Shown: positions 47,000 to 59,544 of the stretch, in pieces
Position numbering within the stretch: the first letter of the stretch is position 1
How the letters are laid out: every line of letters starts with the position of its first letter
Assembly (NCBI GenBank): GCA_035236585.1
Contig: CP141127.1
Coordinates: 70,103,495 to 70,167,494 of the forward strand
DNA from: Warburgia ugandensis
Lineage: Eukaryota; Streptophyta; Magnoliopsida; Canellales; Canellaceae
Length of the DNA: 64,000 nucleotides
Direction: 5' to 3'
Notes under the pieces: generated by a model
What the model saw: only the letters and a program-made list of their open reading frames with translations
Databases searched by the model: none
What the model was told of the DNA's origin: nothing
Program-made: the position numbers and the translations under genes

Positions 47000-47950
47000 C
47001 ACCAAATACTTCAACTGATGGAATTGTTTTAATGATGTAAGGGTAATTTATTAGAGTGTCGCCTAGGTCTTCTTTATCATAAAAATCCCTCAAACAGAAT
47101 GCTAAAATAGTTGACCATCTATTATCATGTCCGTCTCGGACAAAAAATACCTATTTTTCTTGAGACGACAAAATAAATTGATCATTTTTATAACTAATAT
47201 TGTTGAGGTCAAACAATGCCAATCCAAGGGCATTAGTTTTGATGCTGTCTTTGTTGTGTTCCACCCAATAGCAATTAAATACAATCATAGTTCTACAAGT
47301 ATAATCTAAGGCTCATATATCTTATAACCCTGTAATAAATATCATTTGCCACTATTGGCCTGTTATTCTTTGAACTAGAAAAGCATTGGCGACTAACCTA
47401 ACCCCCCTATTCTGTTGCACTCTTGAGTTATCACAGTCTTTTGTATAAAAGCAATAACCAATGATGGCATATTCAATATATTTTATTACTTATGGTCATG
47501 GTCCCATTGCCATCCAGCCCAAGAAATCTTAAATGCTATTGCCTGGAACTTCTCATTGATCTTGAACCTATGCATATTAAGTAGGATATGATAGTAGCAT
47601 GTAGGATAACATGTATATAATGCAATTTATAGAAGTGTGAATTCATTCATTTTACCTTTGACGGAGCAAAGTATTGAAAGTGCAACAGTGCTCAAATTGC
47701 AGCCACTTATGTTTCTTTGTGTAACTTGGATTCTTTGCTTTAAGGACGTTCATGTGCTCACTACACACACCAAATTAATTGAGATCAAAGAAAATAAAAC
47801 AATTAATAATTAATTTTTACAAAGTGATGATCAACTTACTCAGTATATGGCTGGACTTCATCAACATTTCACAACATATAAAAGTGTGCTGGTATTATTC
47901 TTTATAATCTACGATCGATACATGGCCACTTAATAGAGGTTTGGCAATCT
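47000..47950 (-). pseudogene. CACTA transposase C-terminal part (DUF4216-like)
   Basis: A minus-strand frame reads VFNCYWVEHNKDSIKTNALG, then LALFDLNNISYKNDQFILSS and FFVRDGHDNRWSTI. It is a continuous block of about 65 residues near 47120-47300, with stops on either side. This matches the DUF4216 region found C-terminal to the TNP2 core in plant CACTA elements. The rest of the interval is diverged beyond recognition. Confidence 0.65.
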
Positions 47951-48029
47951 TAGGATCTTGAAATCCAACTAATAGATCTTTCTTGTAATTCCAACCATAC
48001 TCACTCCTAATAAATATTCTATGCAAAAC

Positions 48030-49832
48030 TGTTGATGTTTTTCGCAAGTGCACGGACTATTGTAGTATAGCTATGTAAATACGGGTCAATCCCACAGGGA
48101 CTCGCTTTAGAATTTTGGAGTTTTTAATAAAATTTAATTATTTAAAATTCAATCAAATGACCAAAAATTAACAGAAATTCTTTTTAAACTTCAGATTTAG
48201 CTTGCCAATGAAATTTCAGAAGTTTAATTTCACGAATAACATAAAAAAGAAACAATAAAATCCTAATTAAAACTAAAAGTAGAAAAATTAAGAAAATCTA
48301 ATTCCCTAGATTAATATTGTCCAATTTCTTCACTTCGGGTTTCCAAAACTTTGATCAACCTATATCACTATGTTCAAAATGCCCTAGATTAATGATCTGG
48401 CGGAGGAATTTGTCAGATTCTTCAAATATTTAGAGATCTAATCAAATAAAATAATTTCAAGATTAACAGCTTAGATCTGTTTTCATAATCCAAAATGAAG
48501 ATCAAGAATAGTAATTACACTAGAATCTATCCGAAGAACCTGCCAGAAAATTTAATTGAAATTCAGAATTAAAATAAACAAGAAATCAAAGATTTTTCAT
48601 AATTAAACCAGACCCATTAATTGAATTAAACAGTACTGAAATAACACAGAACATGGATTACTTAGAACAAGAATAAGATAAACCGGGAACAAGGACATCA
48701 AATGTAAATTGAATCATTCAGTTAGGGGCAAAATTGGAAATTTGCCCAAAACTTCCTTAAAACTGCCGTAAAACAGAGTTTTTACTGAAGAAGAAGATGC
48801 CAGGAGGAGATCGCCGGAGAAGATGAAATGGTCTGATAGCTGGGCGTGCTCTGTTTTGGGTTCATGCCTGGTACTATTCGGAGTAGATGGGTTGCCGGCT
48901 GGAGTGGGGAGGGTCTTCTGAAGAGAAAAAAAAACGACGCCTTTCCTGGGCATAGTCTGGTTCAGGGCAAATAGGAGATGGAAAATAGGGGCATCCTGAG
49001 GTGGAGTAGGAGACTGGATTTGGTGAACCCGATGATGGGTGCAGCAAGGAAAGGAAGAAGAAACGGTAAGAAGAAGAGACCAGAGAAATTTTTGGTAAGA
49101 AGGGCTGGTTTGGTCTATGTGATAGATGCTGGGAGTTGGGAGTGGAGGCAATGGAGATTAGAGGCTGAAGTAGTGATGGTGAAGGCAAAACAAAAGGAGG
49201 TGAAGGATGCTGGTATGTGGAGCAAAATAGAAACGAGACAACAAATAAAACCAAAAGAGCTGATGAAAAAGTAGTGGAGGAATACGAAATAAACGACGAT
49301 AAACTGACAAAGAATAATGGAAAAGAGAGAAACTGGCAAGCAAAGGGAAAGCAAACTAGAACTAACACCCCCTCCCCTAGGCTCCATGACTTCCTCTTTT
49401 ATACTTTTTTTTCTTTCCTAATCTTCCTCTAACTCCTTCCTTGAAGAGATAACTTCCTATGAGGAAACTTTATCCTCTCCCAAATTAGGACTCTTCTCAT
49501 TAGGAATCCTTTTCCAATTAGGAAACCTTCTTGCTCTTCACTAATTTGCACCGTTGATCCTTGAGGGATAATCTGTAACATTGATCCATAGCCATCCATG
49601 CCTCTTATAGTTAATCTGCAAAATAAAAGACTAAGTTAAAATCATCTAAACCGCACATTAATCATCTAATAAACTCTAATGATCATCTGACTATTAATTT
49701 TGAAAAATTAAGGTTTGGATGGTCAATTTGAGCTAAATTTAAAATCAAGCTAAATTTTGCACTTTTGAACGGTTAGATGATCTAATTGAATGCTAAACTA
49801 AGGGTCTTTTAGCCAAAATTAAACACTTAACA
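48030..49832 (-). mobile_element. Solo LTR C (gypsy-type), with TSD AAAAC
   Basis: The plus strand starts TGTTGATGTTTTTCGCAAGT and ends ACACTTAACA, so both termini are TG...CA. AAAAC flanks it at 48025-48029 and 49833-49837. A minus-strand TATA box TATAAAAG lies near 49396-49405. It is the same family as the LTR ends at 26381 and 34403. It interrupts the CACTA transposase gene. The overlapping frames at 48714-49432 on both strands are by-products. Confidence 0.85.
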
Positions 49833-49879
49833 AAAACTGCACTGCTTCCTTTGTAATATAACACTCGGGTATACACCCC

Positions 49880-51640
49880 TCTAACCAGTTATGATTTCAT
49901 GCATGCCACTTTAAAATTTTCATGTACCTCTCAAGCGGGTACATCCATCACAAGTAAACTGGGCCACAAAGTCTAACCTCATCAATGAGGTGCACTGCTA
50001 AGTATACCATGATGTTAAAGAAGGATGCTGCGAAGATTGCCTTGAGCTCACATAAAGTTGTCACTAGATATTCTTGAATTTCTTATTTTTTTAAAACATC
50101 CACCACCTTCTTGCAAAAAGCATTGAAGTAGTAGCAAAATTTTGTAATAGATCATTTAACTTTATCTAGCAACACCGAACATATTGCTATAGCCAGGAGT
50201 TGCCGCATCAATGCATGGAAAATTGTGGGACTTCATCCTAAATACTTTTAGCTCTTCCACAGGGAATGTTTCTAAAGTTTGAAGAGTAAATGTCTAGGAC
50301 TTTGTGCTTATATAGGGTTTTATACACTATTCTTCTCTCCTCTCTGTTGAGCATATAATTTGCTTTAGGTGTGTATGTTCCTCGATAACCCCTATCCTGT
50401 GGATGCAACCTTCTCTTCAAACCCATCTTCATAAGATCCATTCGAGCTACAAATCCATCATTTATTTTTCTAAGGATGTCAAGCAAGGTAGCAGTTAAGC
50501 TGTCACTCACATTCTTCTCAATATGCATGACATTAAGCGCATGACACAGATGCATACTTTCCAATATACAAGCTAAAAGGATATTGACTTCTTCTTCCAA
50601 TAACTTCTGGAGTTGCTTTCACATACATGTTTACTTGCTTTCTTGTTTTTCCAAAAGACATTAAGATTTCAACCTCTTCCAATACTTGTCATCCTATTAA
50701 TATCTTTGGAGGTGTCCTCTCTCCACTGCCATCAAATTTCCCCTTCTTAAAAAAGTAATCATGATCTATGCACAATCATCTTCTATGGCCAAGGAATGCC
50801 ATTTTTCTACCATGTTTAAGTCACATGACACATGTTTGGTCACTACAATTAAGACAAGCATTGCATCCCTTCACAGTGTATTCAAACAAATTACCATATG
50901 CAAGGAAGTCGCTTATTATCCACAACAATATAGCTTAAGGTGAACAACTATTTCATGTATGTGTCATAAGCTTCAATACCTACGTCCCATAATGTCTCAA
51001 GATCATTAATCAAGGGAGCCAAGTACATGTCAATATCATTCCCTAGCTGCTTCGGACATAATATCAACATAGTTAATATCATAAACTTCCTCTTCATGCA
51101 TAGAAATAGTGGAAGGTTGTAACAAACTAATATAATAGGCCAACAACTATGCCTATTGATCATAGAACCATGAGGATTAATCTCTTTTGCAAATAATAGA
51201 AGTCGTAAGTTTCTAGGTTGTTGTCCAAAGTTAGGCCACATGAAGTCTACAAGCTTTCCATTCTGGGCGATCTGTTGGATGGTGTGAAAAGCTATCAACT
51301 ACCTATAATAAACTCTCCACTGTTTTTGTAATATGAAACATTCTTTTCAACCTTAGAATAGAGGAAAATACCATAGGACCTTTGCAAGAACATTTATCAC
51401 CGTCTCAATTGAATTATTCTTTAACTTTCATCTTGACTGCCTATAAGTTGGGCATCTAGTCTTATCCTTGTGGTCCTTCCTATATAAGATGCAATCATTA
51501 AGGCATGCATATATCTTCTCATACTTCAATCCTAATTCATCTAGGATTTTCTTTCCCTTCCATATAGACCTTGCCAATTTATTATCCTTTGGTATCATCT
51601 TACCCACTATTTTTAAGACTTCTATAAAACCTTAATATGA
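49880..51640 (-). pseudogene. CACTA transposase core (Transposase_21/TNP2 and DUF4218), broken
   Basis: Minus strand, from 51640: KDNKLARSIWKGKKILDELG, then YEKIYACLNDCILYRKDHKD (51600-51450). Next is an intact 116-codon block (51298-50948) with FAKEINPHGSM, PIILVCYNLPLFLCMKRKFM and NDIDMYLAPLINDLETLWDV. Then comes LNVMHIEKNVSDSLTATLLD with KRRLHPQDRG (50600-50238), and a DUF4218-like segment FFNIMVYLAVHLIDEVRLCG, WMYPLERYMKILK near 50000-49880. Several stops and frameshifts separate these. The enzyme would have cut and moved the element; it cannot be made now. Confidence 0.85.
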
Positions 51641-51837
51641 AAAACCAAATCTTGAATTTATTTTGTAATGTTCTACCACTGTAAACAACTTTGGTATAAT
51701 CTTCATACTCAATGCACAATGGCTCATTGGCTTCCTCTAATATAGTTTGAAATAGTGTAGGGTCATCCTAGCAGTTGTTATATGCATCTTAAACTATCAA
51801 AGAGGTTGTACTGTATACAACTCTTCTAACAGTATCT

Positions 51838-52704
51838 TAAAATGGCGCGGAAGAAGAACCTAAAGAAACCGAAATGATATCTACACCGTCCAAAACGGCT
51901 TTATCGAATGTAGAACAGACATCCGATAACAAACATCCCGACCTCCAGCAAACTTTGTAAACGGTGATACGCGCTCTTGCTGTCATTCCTTTCGTTATCC
52001 CGTCTGCAAATCCCTTAAAATTGGCGCCAGGAACCGGAAATCCGGCGGCAATGGATGCCACATGTGTCCCGTGACCATCTGAATCTCTCGGGGATCGAAA
52101 TTCCACAGTTTCGTTGACCAAACCAATTGATGATGTTTCATATCCACTGACGAAGTATCTGGCACCAATCAGTTTCTTGTTACAGTTGGATTTCTTCAAC
52201 ATGGGTCCATGCTAACACTCACCTCGCCAGCGGCGAGGCAGAGGACCAAGATGATGATCACTAAAGCTCTCTTTCGGGCCAAATTCTAGTATCAATGATT
52301 CCGATGATAACATCAGATCCGTAATTGCAAATACTGCAGAGTCGAGAGTTAGGTTGATCGACGTCGAGAAATGCCGGAGATCTAGTTGTGTGGAGGTGTA
52401 ATACAGTGTCTGGAAAGATGCCCAGAATTCCATGAGTTTGGTTAAGCTGCGTGGACTGATAAGTAGTTAGAGTTGCGGAGAATCCGAGAAATAGTGTTTC
52501 GTAAAGGTGGATAAAAAGCGAGGTATTATTTGAAGTAGAAGATGAGGAAGAAGAAGAGAGGAGGAGAGAAGTGTACCAAGTGTGGTGAGTGGGAAAAGGA
52601 TAAGGTCGTGCAGTGGGATCGACAAGAACTATGAATGTATTCTTTGATGCATGAACGGATATTGAAAACATAAGGTAAAGGGAAATGAAGAGGAGAGCAG
52701 GCTT
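51838..52704 (-). pseudogene. Truncated subtilase pseudogene
   Basis: Matches codons 1-290 of the intact gene at 1-2260. There are four independent defects. The start codon equivalent at 52704 is AAG instead of ATG. A 2-bp deletion near 52267 shifts the frame just after the catalytic Asp block. The Gly following that Asp is Arg (GIIDTRIWPE). The gene also stops at 51837, where the flanking CACTA sequence supplies TAA, so the oxyanion Asn, the catalytic Ser and the C-terminal domain are absent. A new ATG at 52671 (MFSISVHASK) opens a 136-codon frame, and the block with DSDGHGTHVAS (52202-51837) is open separately. The copied promoter region also has a changed TATA core. No protease can be made. 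Confidence 0.92.
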
Positions 52705-53251
52705 GCCTTCTTTAATTACTCTTCCGCGGGTTTTAAGATTTTGCTTGCTTCTCTTCTTCTTAGGCAGGTATCCTGTTTATATTTTGCTTTCTTGGGTGGT
52801 TGGACTAAGACTGTCACAGGTTCAGGATTTAGAGAGAGAGTGGTACTGTTATGTTCCTTTCGTGGCGCGAATCGCCGTTGGGATATGGCAGAAGTAAAGA
52901 ATGGGAACTAAGCTTTTTGATCTCATATAAATCTAGGGTTTTTTTTTATAGTAGATGTGCATACAGTTCACCCGGAAATATGGGCAGGCAACGGTACAAT
53001 CTGGACCCATGCTTTTCATTGATCAAAATCATTATCTTATAAGCAATGTTGTATAAGTCATACAAATAGGACCCATTTGGCAATTCAAATGCATGCAAAT
53101 TATAGCCTTTGAATGGATGGTTAAAAGTCTGGCAGTGTGTATTCAGCGACAGATCCGCAAGTAATCAAAGGCTGATCACAACCGTCGATAAGCCTCGTCC
53201 AGACCACTCCTACTAGACAAATGGTATGGATCACTGAAACAGTGAGCCTAC

Positions 53252-53571
53252 TGTAGCAGCCCGAAGGTCTACACATGCAACGATATTGTCTGCCTTCCAC
53301 CGATGGTGTCCATAGACTGCTAGCAGTCATGGTTTTGCTCTTCCCCCTAAGGAGAAAACCGCTCATTGGAAGGAAAGTCCTCACCATTCTTATCAATAGC
53401 CCAACGACTTTCCCCTTAGCGATGTGAAACTAACTCTCAGTCCCTAAGCCTGCCTCAATCGGCATCTGACTGTCACCTCTCCCCATTAGGGGACACGTGT
53501 CCCTGCGTGTCTATCTCAATTGGCAATCTGACCGCGGCAGCCCACGTGCGGCTAGCCATCCACATCAAAGG
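53252..53571 (-). mobile_element. TRIM unit, copy 2, minus orientation
   Basis: One LTR plus internal segment, equivalent to 2809-3148, starting TGTAGCAGCCCGAAGG on the plus strand. Copy 1 has two more LTRs and one more internal segment here. It stops near CATCCACATCAAAG, where an inverted piece begins. Confidence 0.75.
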
Positions 53572-53582
53572 AGTTCCAATGT

Positions 53583-53770
53583 GCAAACACGCGGGGACAC
53601 GTGTCCTCTAAGGGGGAGAGGTGACGGTCAGGCGCTGATTGAGGTAAGAGTTAGTCCCACATCGCTAAGAGAAAAGTCACTGGACTATTGATAAGAGTGG
53701 TGAGGACTTTCCTTGCAATGACCGATTTTTTTTTTAAGAAGAAGAGCAAAACTGTGACTGCTGGCAGTAT
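53583..53770 (+). mobile_element. TRIM fragment in opposite orientation
   Basis: Reads GTCCCACATCGCTAAGAG, AGTCACTGGACTATTGATAA and TGAGGACTTTCC, then CAAAACTGTGACTGCTGGCA. This is the reverse complement of the unit at 53252-53571. Together they form an inverted repeat with arms of about 185 bases. Confidence 0.75.
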
Positions 53771-53778
53771 ATAGGCGC

Positions 53779-53911
<133 letters not shown>

Positions 53912-54585
53912 ACTTGGAGACTGTCGGTCAAAGAAATTAGAAAGTGAGGAGTGCTAGGGTTCTTCCATGGAAGTATTTTTCATTTTTTAACCAAGAGGCC
54001 TATACTTAAATGATCGTACCTGCGCATTTAATTGCGCTAGCCCAGGATATCTAGCATTTCAAACAGTAAAGAATTGATGGAATAATTCTAGCACCATAAA
54101 AGAGGCAGCTTTTTATTACAAGTTTTGATCACTCGAATTGAAATCCCAAAAACATCGCTCTTAGGATACTAAGCTTATGGAGCCATCGTGATTTTCTGTT
54201 TATGAGACAAAATAGAGCAATCAGATGAGCGGTCTGATTATTCAAAAGTGTACTCTTTTATGGCAAAAATGAGGGGCTCTTCTACAGAAGTGCCCTATAG
54301 AAGCTTCGGCCTGGCATCCTTCATGTCAAATTCAATCGATTTTGGAAGGTTGAAAAGTTATTGGTTTTAATTGGCTATGAATGAGGGTGCGTCAGGGCTC
54401 ATTTGGACCCGCGTGTAGACGCAGAAGTCAGGTACGTAAAATTAAGGACCTGGGTCCTCCGTTAAGAAAACGTCCCTACAAATCCGGGCAGAAATTATTG
54501 CCATGATTAGCTTCATCGTACGGGAGTTATCTGTGTTCTTACCATTCGCGGTACAAAGCCACGAAAATCTCAGCTGGTTTTCCTA

Positions 54586-54966
54586 TACTAGACAAGGACT
54601 GACTACACTGGATGCCCCAAAGGGTTTATCTTCACAGATTCAGAGAAAGACTTAAAGAAGTCGCAGGTGATGCCCCATTTCATCATACAACCTGACCTCA
54701 GTTTGCAGTTTGCACATGATGGTTTGTAGTTGGAACGGCAAAGTTTTCATCTCAGCAAACTAAATGCTGAAATCATCTAAGTGGAGAGGATTAAAGGGCC
54801 AGAATATGAATGGTTTGAATCACACCATAAGTTGAATCGTCCTGTGCTATCAATTAGGGAAGTTCATGGTAGTGACACACTTCACTTCGGTCTGGTAATA
54901 TATGTTTTCGTGCTGACTTTCCCTTCACAGGCCATCGATCCAGTATCAGACTATATTGATTTGTGA
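54586..54966 (+). pseudogene. Exon-like relic, copy 2
   Basis: Equivalent to 4521-4893. The second block stays open for 61 codons (PEYEWFESHHKLNRPVLSIR) and still ends at TGA. In the first block the spacing before GACTACACTGGATGCCCC has changed, so the frame upstream is not kept. Function unknown. Confidence 0.3.
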
Positions 54967-54969
54967 GAT

Positions 54970-57420
54970 TTTTAGTCCTACATTGGACGCTCGGCCTATA
55001 AACTCGGCCCAATTTGTTGTGTCAACGTCTAATCTTGTTGGCAAATGCAGCTTTTATCACATCTATTAATACTAGTCCAGGTAGGAGTCCACTAAAAAGT
55101 GTGGAAGGAGTTTACACCACATTTTTCTTATAGAAAGTGACAAATTTTTGTGGATCTAAATAGTTCACCTTCCTTGGAATGCTTAGACAGACAACTATAA
55201 GATGTCATGTTCATTAGAAGTTTCCAGCCCATATTTCTTTGAGCTAAAGCTTACGACCATCAATTTTCTTTAAATATTTCAAACTAGCAAAGAAAGTGGT
55301 TAGGATCAACCAAACTCATTGATTTCTCACAAATTACTTTATTTTTGTACCTGAATATGATGAACTTACAAACAACAGAGTTAACATGTTGTGTGGACTC
55401 CTACACTTTTGAGCATGGACTCCTATCAGGACTTGTCAAACACTGTCTAGAGGCGAAAGAAGGATTTACTAGAAAGTTGAAGTGGTAGTAAGTATCAAGA
55501 GACGAACGTTATGGTGGAAAAATGGAGAAGCGTTCAGCTGTTAAACAAAATTACTTTTACCGGCAGATAGTTTTTGCCGTAAAGCTAATATCATCCTTAG
55601 ATAACGATATTTCTTGTTAATGTCTACCTTAAGCCTTCTTTTTCCAACTCACGCTAACACATGCACCTGCGCAATGCACGTGCTAGTTACTAGTGGATAT
55701 AAACGGAAAGAATAGGAATTGAAAAGAATAAACAGATCAGCTAGTTAATTGTTGCACCATGATGTCATGGTGTGAAATAGTTGGATGCATTAAATCGTAT
55801 ACCTTAACTACTGTTCAACTATACAGTAGGTTTAATACTTAAATTGGTACAATAATGCCGTCCATCCAATTAGCCCAGCCAGCCTCGGCATGAATTAGTC
55901 ATGGCTCCAAACTTTCCCTCTTTCAATAAAAATATTTCTAAACGTTGCCAAAAGTGTCACTCAAGTGGAACGCTTGATGGCCTAGAAAACATAAAAGAAG
56001 AGAAAGGAAAAGACCTTGCAGATGAATTGAGAAATGAGATTCCCGTCCCTTCATTTTCACATATCCCTGCCCCTTTCACTAACTTACTATTGTCGTTCTA
56101 AATATACTACATTACCTCAAATGATGAAAGTACCCTTAGATGACATTCTAACCAACTCGCCTACTTATGTATATAAAGTGAAAATGTTACATATAACCTA
56201 ATAATGCAATATTATAAAATTTTACCTTGTGTACTTTCGAGTCACCCACTGGTCATTTCAACTCAATTCACTTCAATTTTGAGTCCAGTCGAGTTTTCGA
56301 GTTTTTAAACTATGGCTAAAGCATCTATCACCCAACTCATTTCAATTTTCAGTAAGTTCTATTATGGGATTTTATTGTCACACTACATTAGGGTGACCAA
56401 GGAATTAGAAACTCGAAACTAATAGACATGGAAGATAGGAAATGAATGTTTCTTTAGGAATCTTTTATGTAAAGGTATTAGGTAATATGCATAGTCACAA
56501 AGTTTAGAATAAAGAATAAATCAGCAATGCAAATATTCATGAAAAATTTGGCATAAGATAGTTAAAGAAGCTTTATGTGTGAGTTTAAGTTTCACACCAC
56601 ATAGCCATGAAAGATGGAAAAAAGCCTTTCCTATGTTAGTCTTTTTTGTAAAGAAATTAGGCAATATGCATAGTCACAAGGTTCACATTTTGGAATAAAT
56701 TGAAAGGCTAATATTCATGAAAAGTCCATTACGCAATAGTTAAAGAAGCCCTCATATTTGAGCTTAAATTTTTATTTTGAATTTTTAACTAAGTTTATGA
56801 AAAATATTTGAGAATCTAGCAAAATGTTTATGGAGTTTGAGTTTTATTAGGCAAATCATATCAATTTGTTGAAATTTGCATTGAATTTGAAAAAATAAGA
56901 ACTTTTAAATTGTTTGGGAAAAACTCAAGCATAAAAAAGTTGGGTCTTTTTCAAAAAATTCTAATTATTTGGAGAATTTTGTGACTATGGTAGTGTGTGT
57001 TTTGTCTATTATTTTAGTAATGGGTTGAAAGCATTGAGGGATTTATTTGATCACTTGTAAAGTCCTTTGGTTCATAGCAATAGATTGGTCATCTCGAATT
57101 AGATTGGCTATAGGATTTTCTCTCTTTTCTTATTTCTTTATTTTCTTGCTTCTCTCTTGATTCTCTTTTTGTGTAACCAAAATGGGTAGGGGAAGAAACT
57201 TTAAATGGAAGGCAACAACCAATTTTATCAAATCACTTAGGCCAAGTTAAGATCTTAGCTGACGGAGCAAAGAAAATAACGAAACAGATGAAGAAATTGG
57301 TTGCCACAATGAACGGCAAATTTGAAGAGTTTCCTATAAGAAGCCACAATACTACAGAAGGTTCTAATCACAAAAATGGTGTTAGCAGAGACAATGAATT
57401 TTAATTGCATGGGATAGAAT
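54970..57420. other. Spacer and left part of the copia relic, copy 2
   Basis: Collinear with 4895-7410. The LTR-like repeat equivalent to 6602-6918 lies near 56670-56985. The 66-codon frame at 55901-56101 is not open in copy 1 and I do not call it a gene. Confidence 0.5.
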
Positions 57421-57433
57421 GGATCCTTCAATT

Positions 57434-57618
57434 CTAAGGTCAGCTCTCGTGTATGAAGCTCCCGTGTAAGCGGGGTATAGGGAAGGGGTAAACCACAAGG
57501 GTCAATAGCATGTAGCTTTATCTTGCATTTTGCAAGAGGCTGTTTTCACCCCTTGAACCCGTGACCTCAAAGTCACAGGATGACAACTCTACTGTTGCGC
57601 CAAAGCTCCCCTTTTAAC
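57434..57618 (-). mobile_element. tRNA-derived SINE (Au-like), private to copy 2
   Basis: On the minus strand GGAGCTTTGGCGCAACAGTA gives the A-box region and GAGGTCACGGGTTCAAGG the B box, followed by the SINE body with GACCCTTGTGG. Flanking duplication GGATCCTTCAATT at 57421-57433 and 57619-57631 is exact over 13 bases. Copy 1 has no SINE at the matching GGATCC (7413). The element is much closer to an intact SINE than the one at 12204. Confidence 0.9.
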
Positions 57619-57689
57619 GGATCCTTCAATTTTGTGGCACCTAAATTGGTCAAGAAAATGAGATCTAAAAACCATGACATACTCAGAAG

Positions 57690-59200
57690 ACTAATCACTT
57701 TCTGGCATCTAAAAACTTGGAATTCCACACCCATACTCCGTCAACCAAATCACAAGAAAGTAATGGAATATTTGAATGATTTTGTGCAATGATAGGTCTT
57801 GAAAGATGTAACAGTTTTGGAAGAAAGTAAGAGAACATTTGAGTGATTTTGTACTTTGAAAAACTAATAATAAGGTGAATTTGAAGGAAATAACATGAAA
57901 ATATTATCAAGCTGAAGTTTAGAAGAAAGACATACAATTCCTGCATGTGTAATGCATACATCCATACGTTTAGGAAAATGAAGTTCTAATGAAGTAGATT
58001 CAGAGGAAAAGACTAAATAAGCTAGAGTAAGAGTACATGTGATTGGTAGCACCTATATCAATTATCCAAAAATATAAGAGTATGGATGAAAGTGCAATAC
58101 CTACAAAATTAGCTGTTAAATTACGACTACTATTAGAGAGAAGTCCCAGCATATGTTGGTGCTACTCTTGAGTTAGAGGTAAAGAGGATGTAGGGGCTTT
58201 CATATTGGGATTATCACTTGGGGGTGTCTCCTTGTTGCCGATGTTGGTGACGTTGAGCCCTCACACTTGGGTTGAGTTTTTTTGAGTTTTGGCTGCTTTG
58301 TTAGCTTCCTTTTGTGAGTAGTCATGACAGTTGTAATAATTCTCAGCCTTGTGCTTGTCTATATTGCAATGATCATAGTGTAGATAGCCATGAATTATAT
58401 AAGACATGTCAACAATATGGCTATTCACGTTGCAATGGGCACAATGTGGTCGTGATTGAGATATCCATCGAATTGTTGTAGCATGTTGATTTTTGATAGC
58501 CAAGGCTGATGCCTTAGGTAAGGCAAGGTTGTGCAAGGATAGCTGTCTTTGCTTTTCTTAATGTAACAATGCAAAGACCTCCCTACAGATGGTAAAAGGC
58601 TCTCGCAAATGAATATGGCTATGAATAAGACCATAAGAATCAATATAGTTCTACGTAACATGCCTATTGTAAGGTATATAAAAACAGCTTTGGAGGCTCG
58701 ACATGAGCAAGTGGGAAGAGAGGCATATCTAGCCAACTCATCTAGTAAAGAATTTAATTTTGTATACATGTGGAAGCGACGAATAAATTTCTTACTTAAG
58801 GGAAGACAACGATCATTTTTTTCTTTTGGAAGGTTAAGGGAAGACAAGGATTGTCTCATTTGAAAATTTGATTAGAAAATGCTCCTTCAAATTCCATGTA
58901 GCTTGAGCAGTTTCTGAATACATGAGACTAGACACAAGATCAGGAAAGAATGAATGAACAATCCATGAAGAAACCATATCATTCACTCTCTCCCATTTAG
59001 AGAGCTAAGAGGATATAGAATCTAGTTTGGTAACAGATCCATCAAAAAACCCAAGATTGTCCTTAGCAGGAAAATTCATTGTCATAGCATAGCTCCAAGT
59101 TGAATAATTATCTTTAGTTAATAGCAGTGACACAAGAACTATGGCACCACTATCAAAATGATGAAGCTAAAGGTGATCTGAAATAGAACAGGTCTCATTA
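57690..59200 (-). pseudogene. Decayed Ty1/copia gag-protease polyprotein, copy 2
   Basis: Same order as 7470-8490, but with the gag N-terminus kept. WERVNDMVSSWIVHS and DLVSSLMYSETAQATWNLKE are read near 58870-59000. SLPTCSCRASKA follows near 58720, a zinc-knuckle-like PHCAHCNVNSHIVD near 58440, and the protease motif WIIDIGATNHM near 58060. That motif has the DTG changed to DIG. A pre-integrase-like FPNYYIFQDLS-type region lies near 57750-57850. Frameshifts separate the blocks, and integrase and polymerase are absent. Confidence 0.75.
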
Positions 59201-59544
59201 GTAATGAGCTATGAATTTGCTTCGACATTGACATCATAAAATGACTTTGAATATTATAAAATATAATGACTGTACTTTGAATAAGATGAATAAAATGACT
59301 GTAGAAGATGTTAGGAGGTTAAAAGAGACTGAAATTTGTTTGAGCTCATAGTGATAATCCATTTGCTAAATGGGCATTTACTTATGTACAAGATACATGA
59401 ATAGAAAAATAAAAAAGATGATGGTGGGACAATGTCCACTAAATAACCACTCGTATTCGGTATGGTTAGGAGCCACTCACATTCAGCCAAGTCGCCCACT
59501 AAATTAATACAATGGCTAAGAGCGCTCTTGAGTTAGGGGGAATA

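Larger units (their letters stand above)
45337..51837 (-). mobile_element. Decayed CACTA (En/Spm) transposon, truncated at the duplication edge
   Basis: Minus-strand transposase remnants run from about 51640 to 47000, and subterminal repeats fill 45345-45710. The order is as in plant CACTA elements: Transposase_21/TNP2 core, DUF4218, DUF4216, then a repeat-rich end. A solo LTR (48030-49832) is inserted between DUF4218 and DUF4216. The 5' part of the transposase gene and the other element end are missing, because at 51838 the sequence switches to subtilase. The 3' end lacks a readable CACTA motif; the first bases are ATAAACAGGGGCC directly after the LTR end. Confidence 0.8.

Noticed and set aside
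53497..53691. 64-codon plus-strand frame
   Set aside because: Spans the junction of two inverted TRIM fragments, so it is a chance product of rearrangement.
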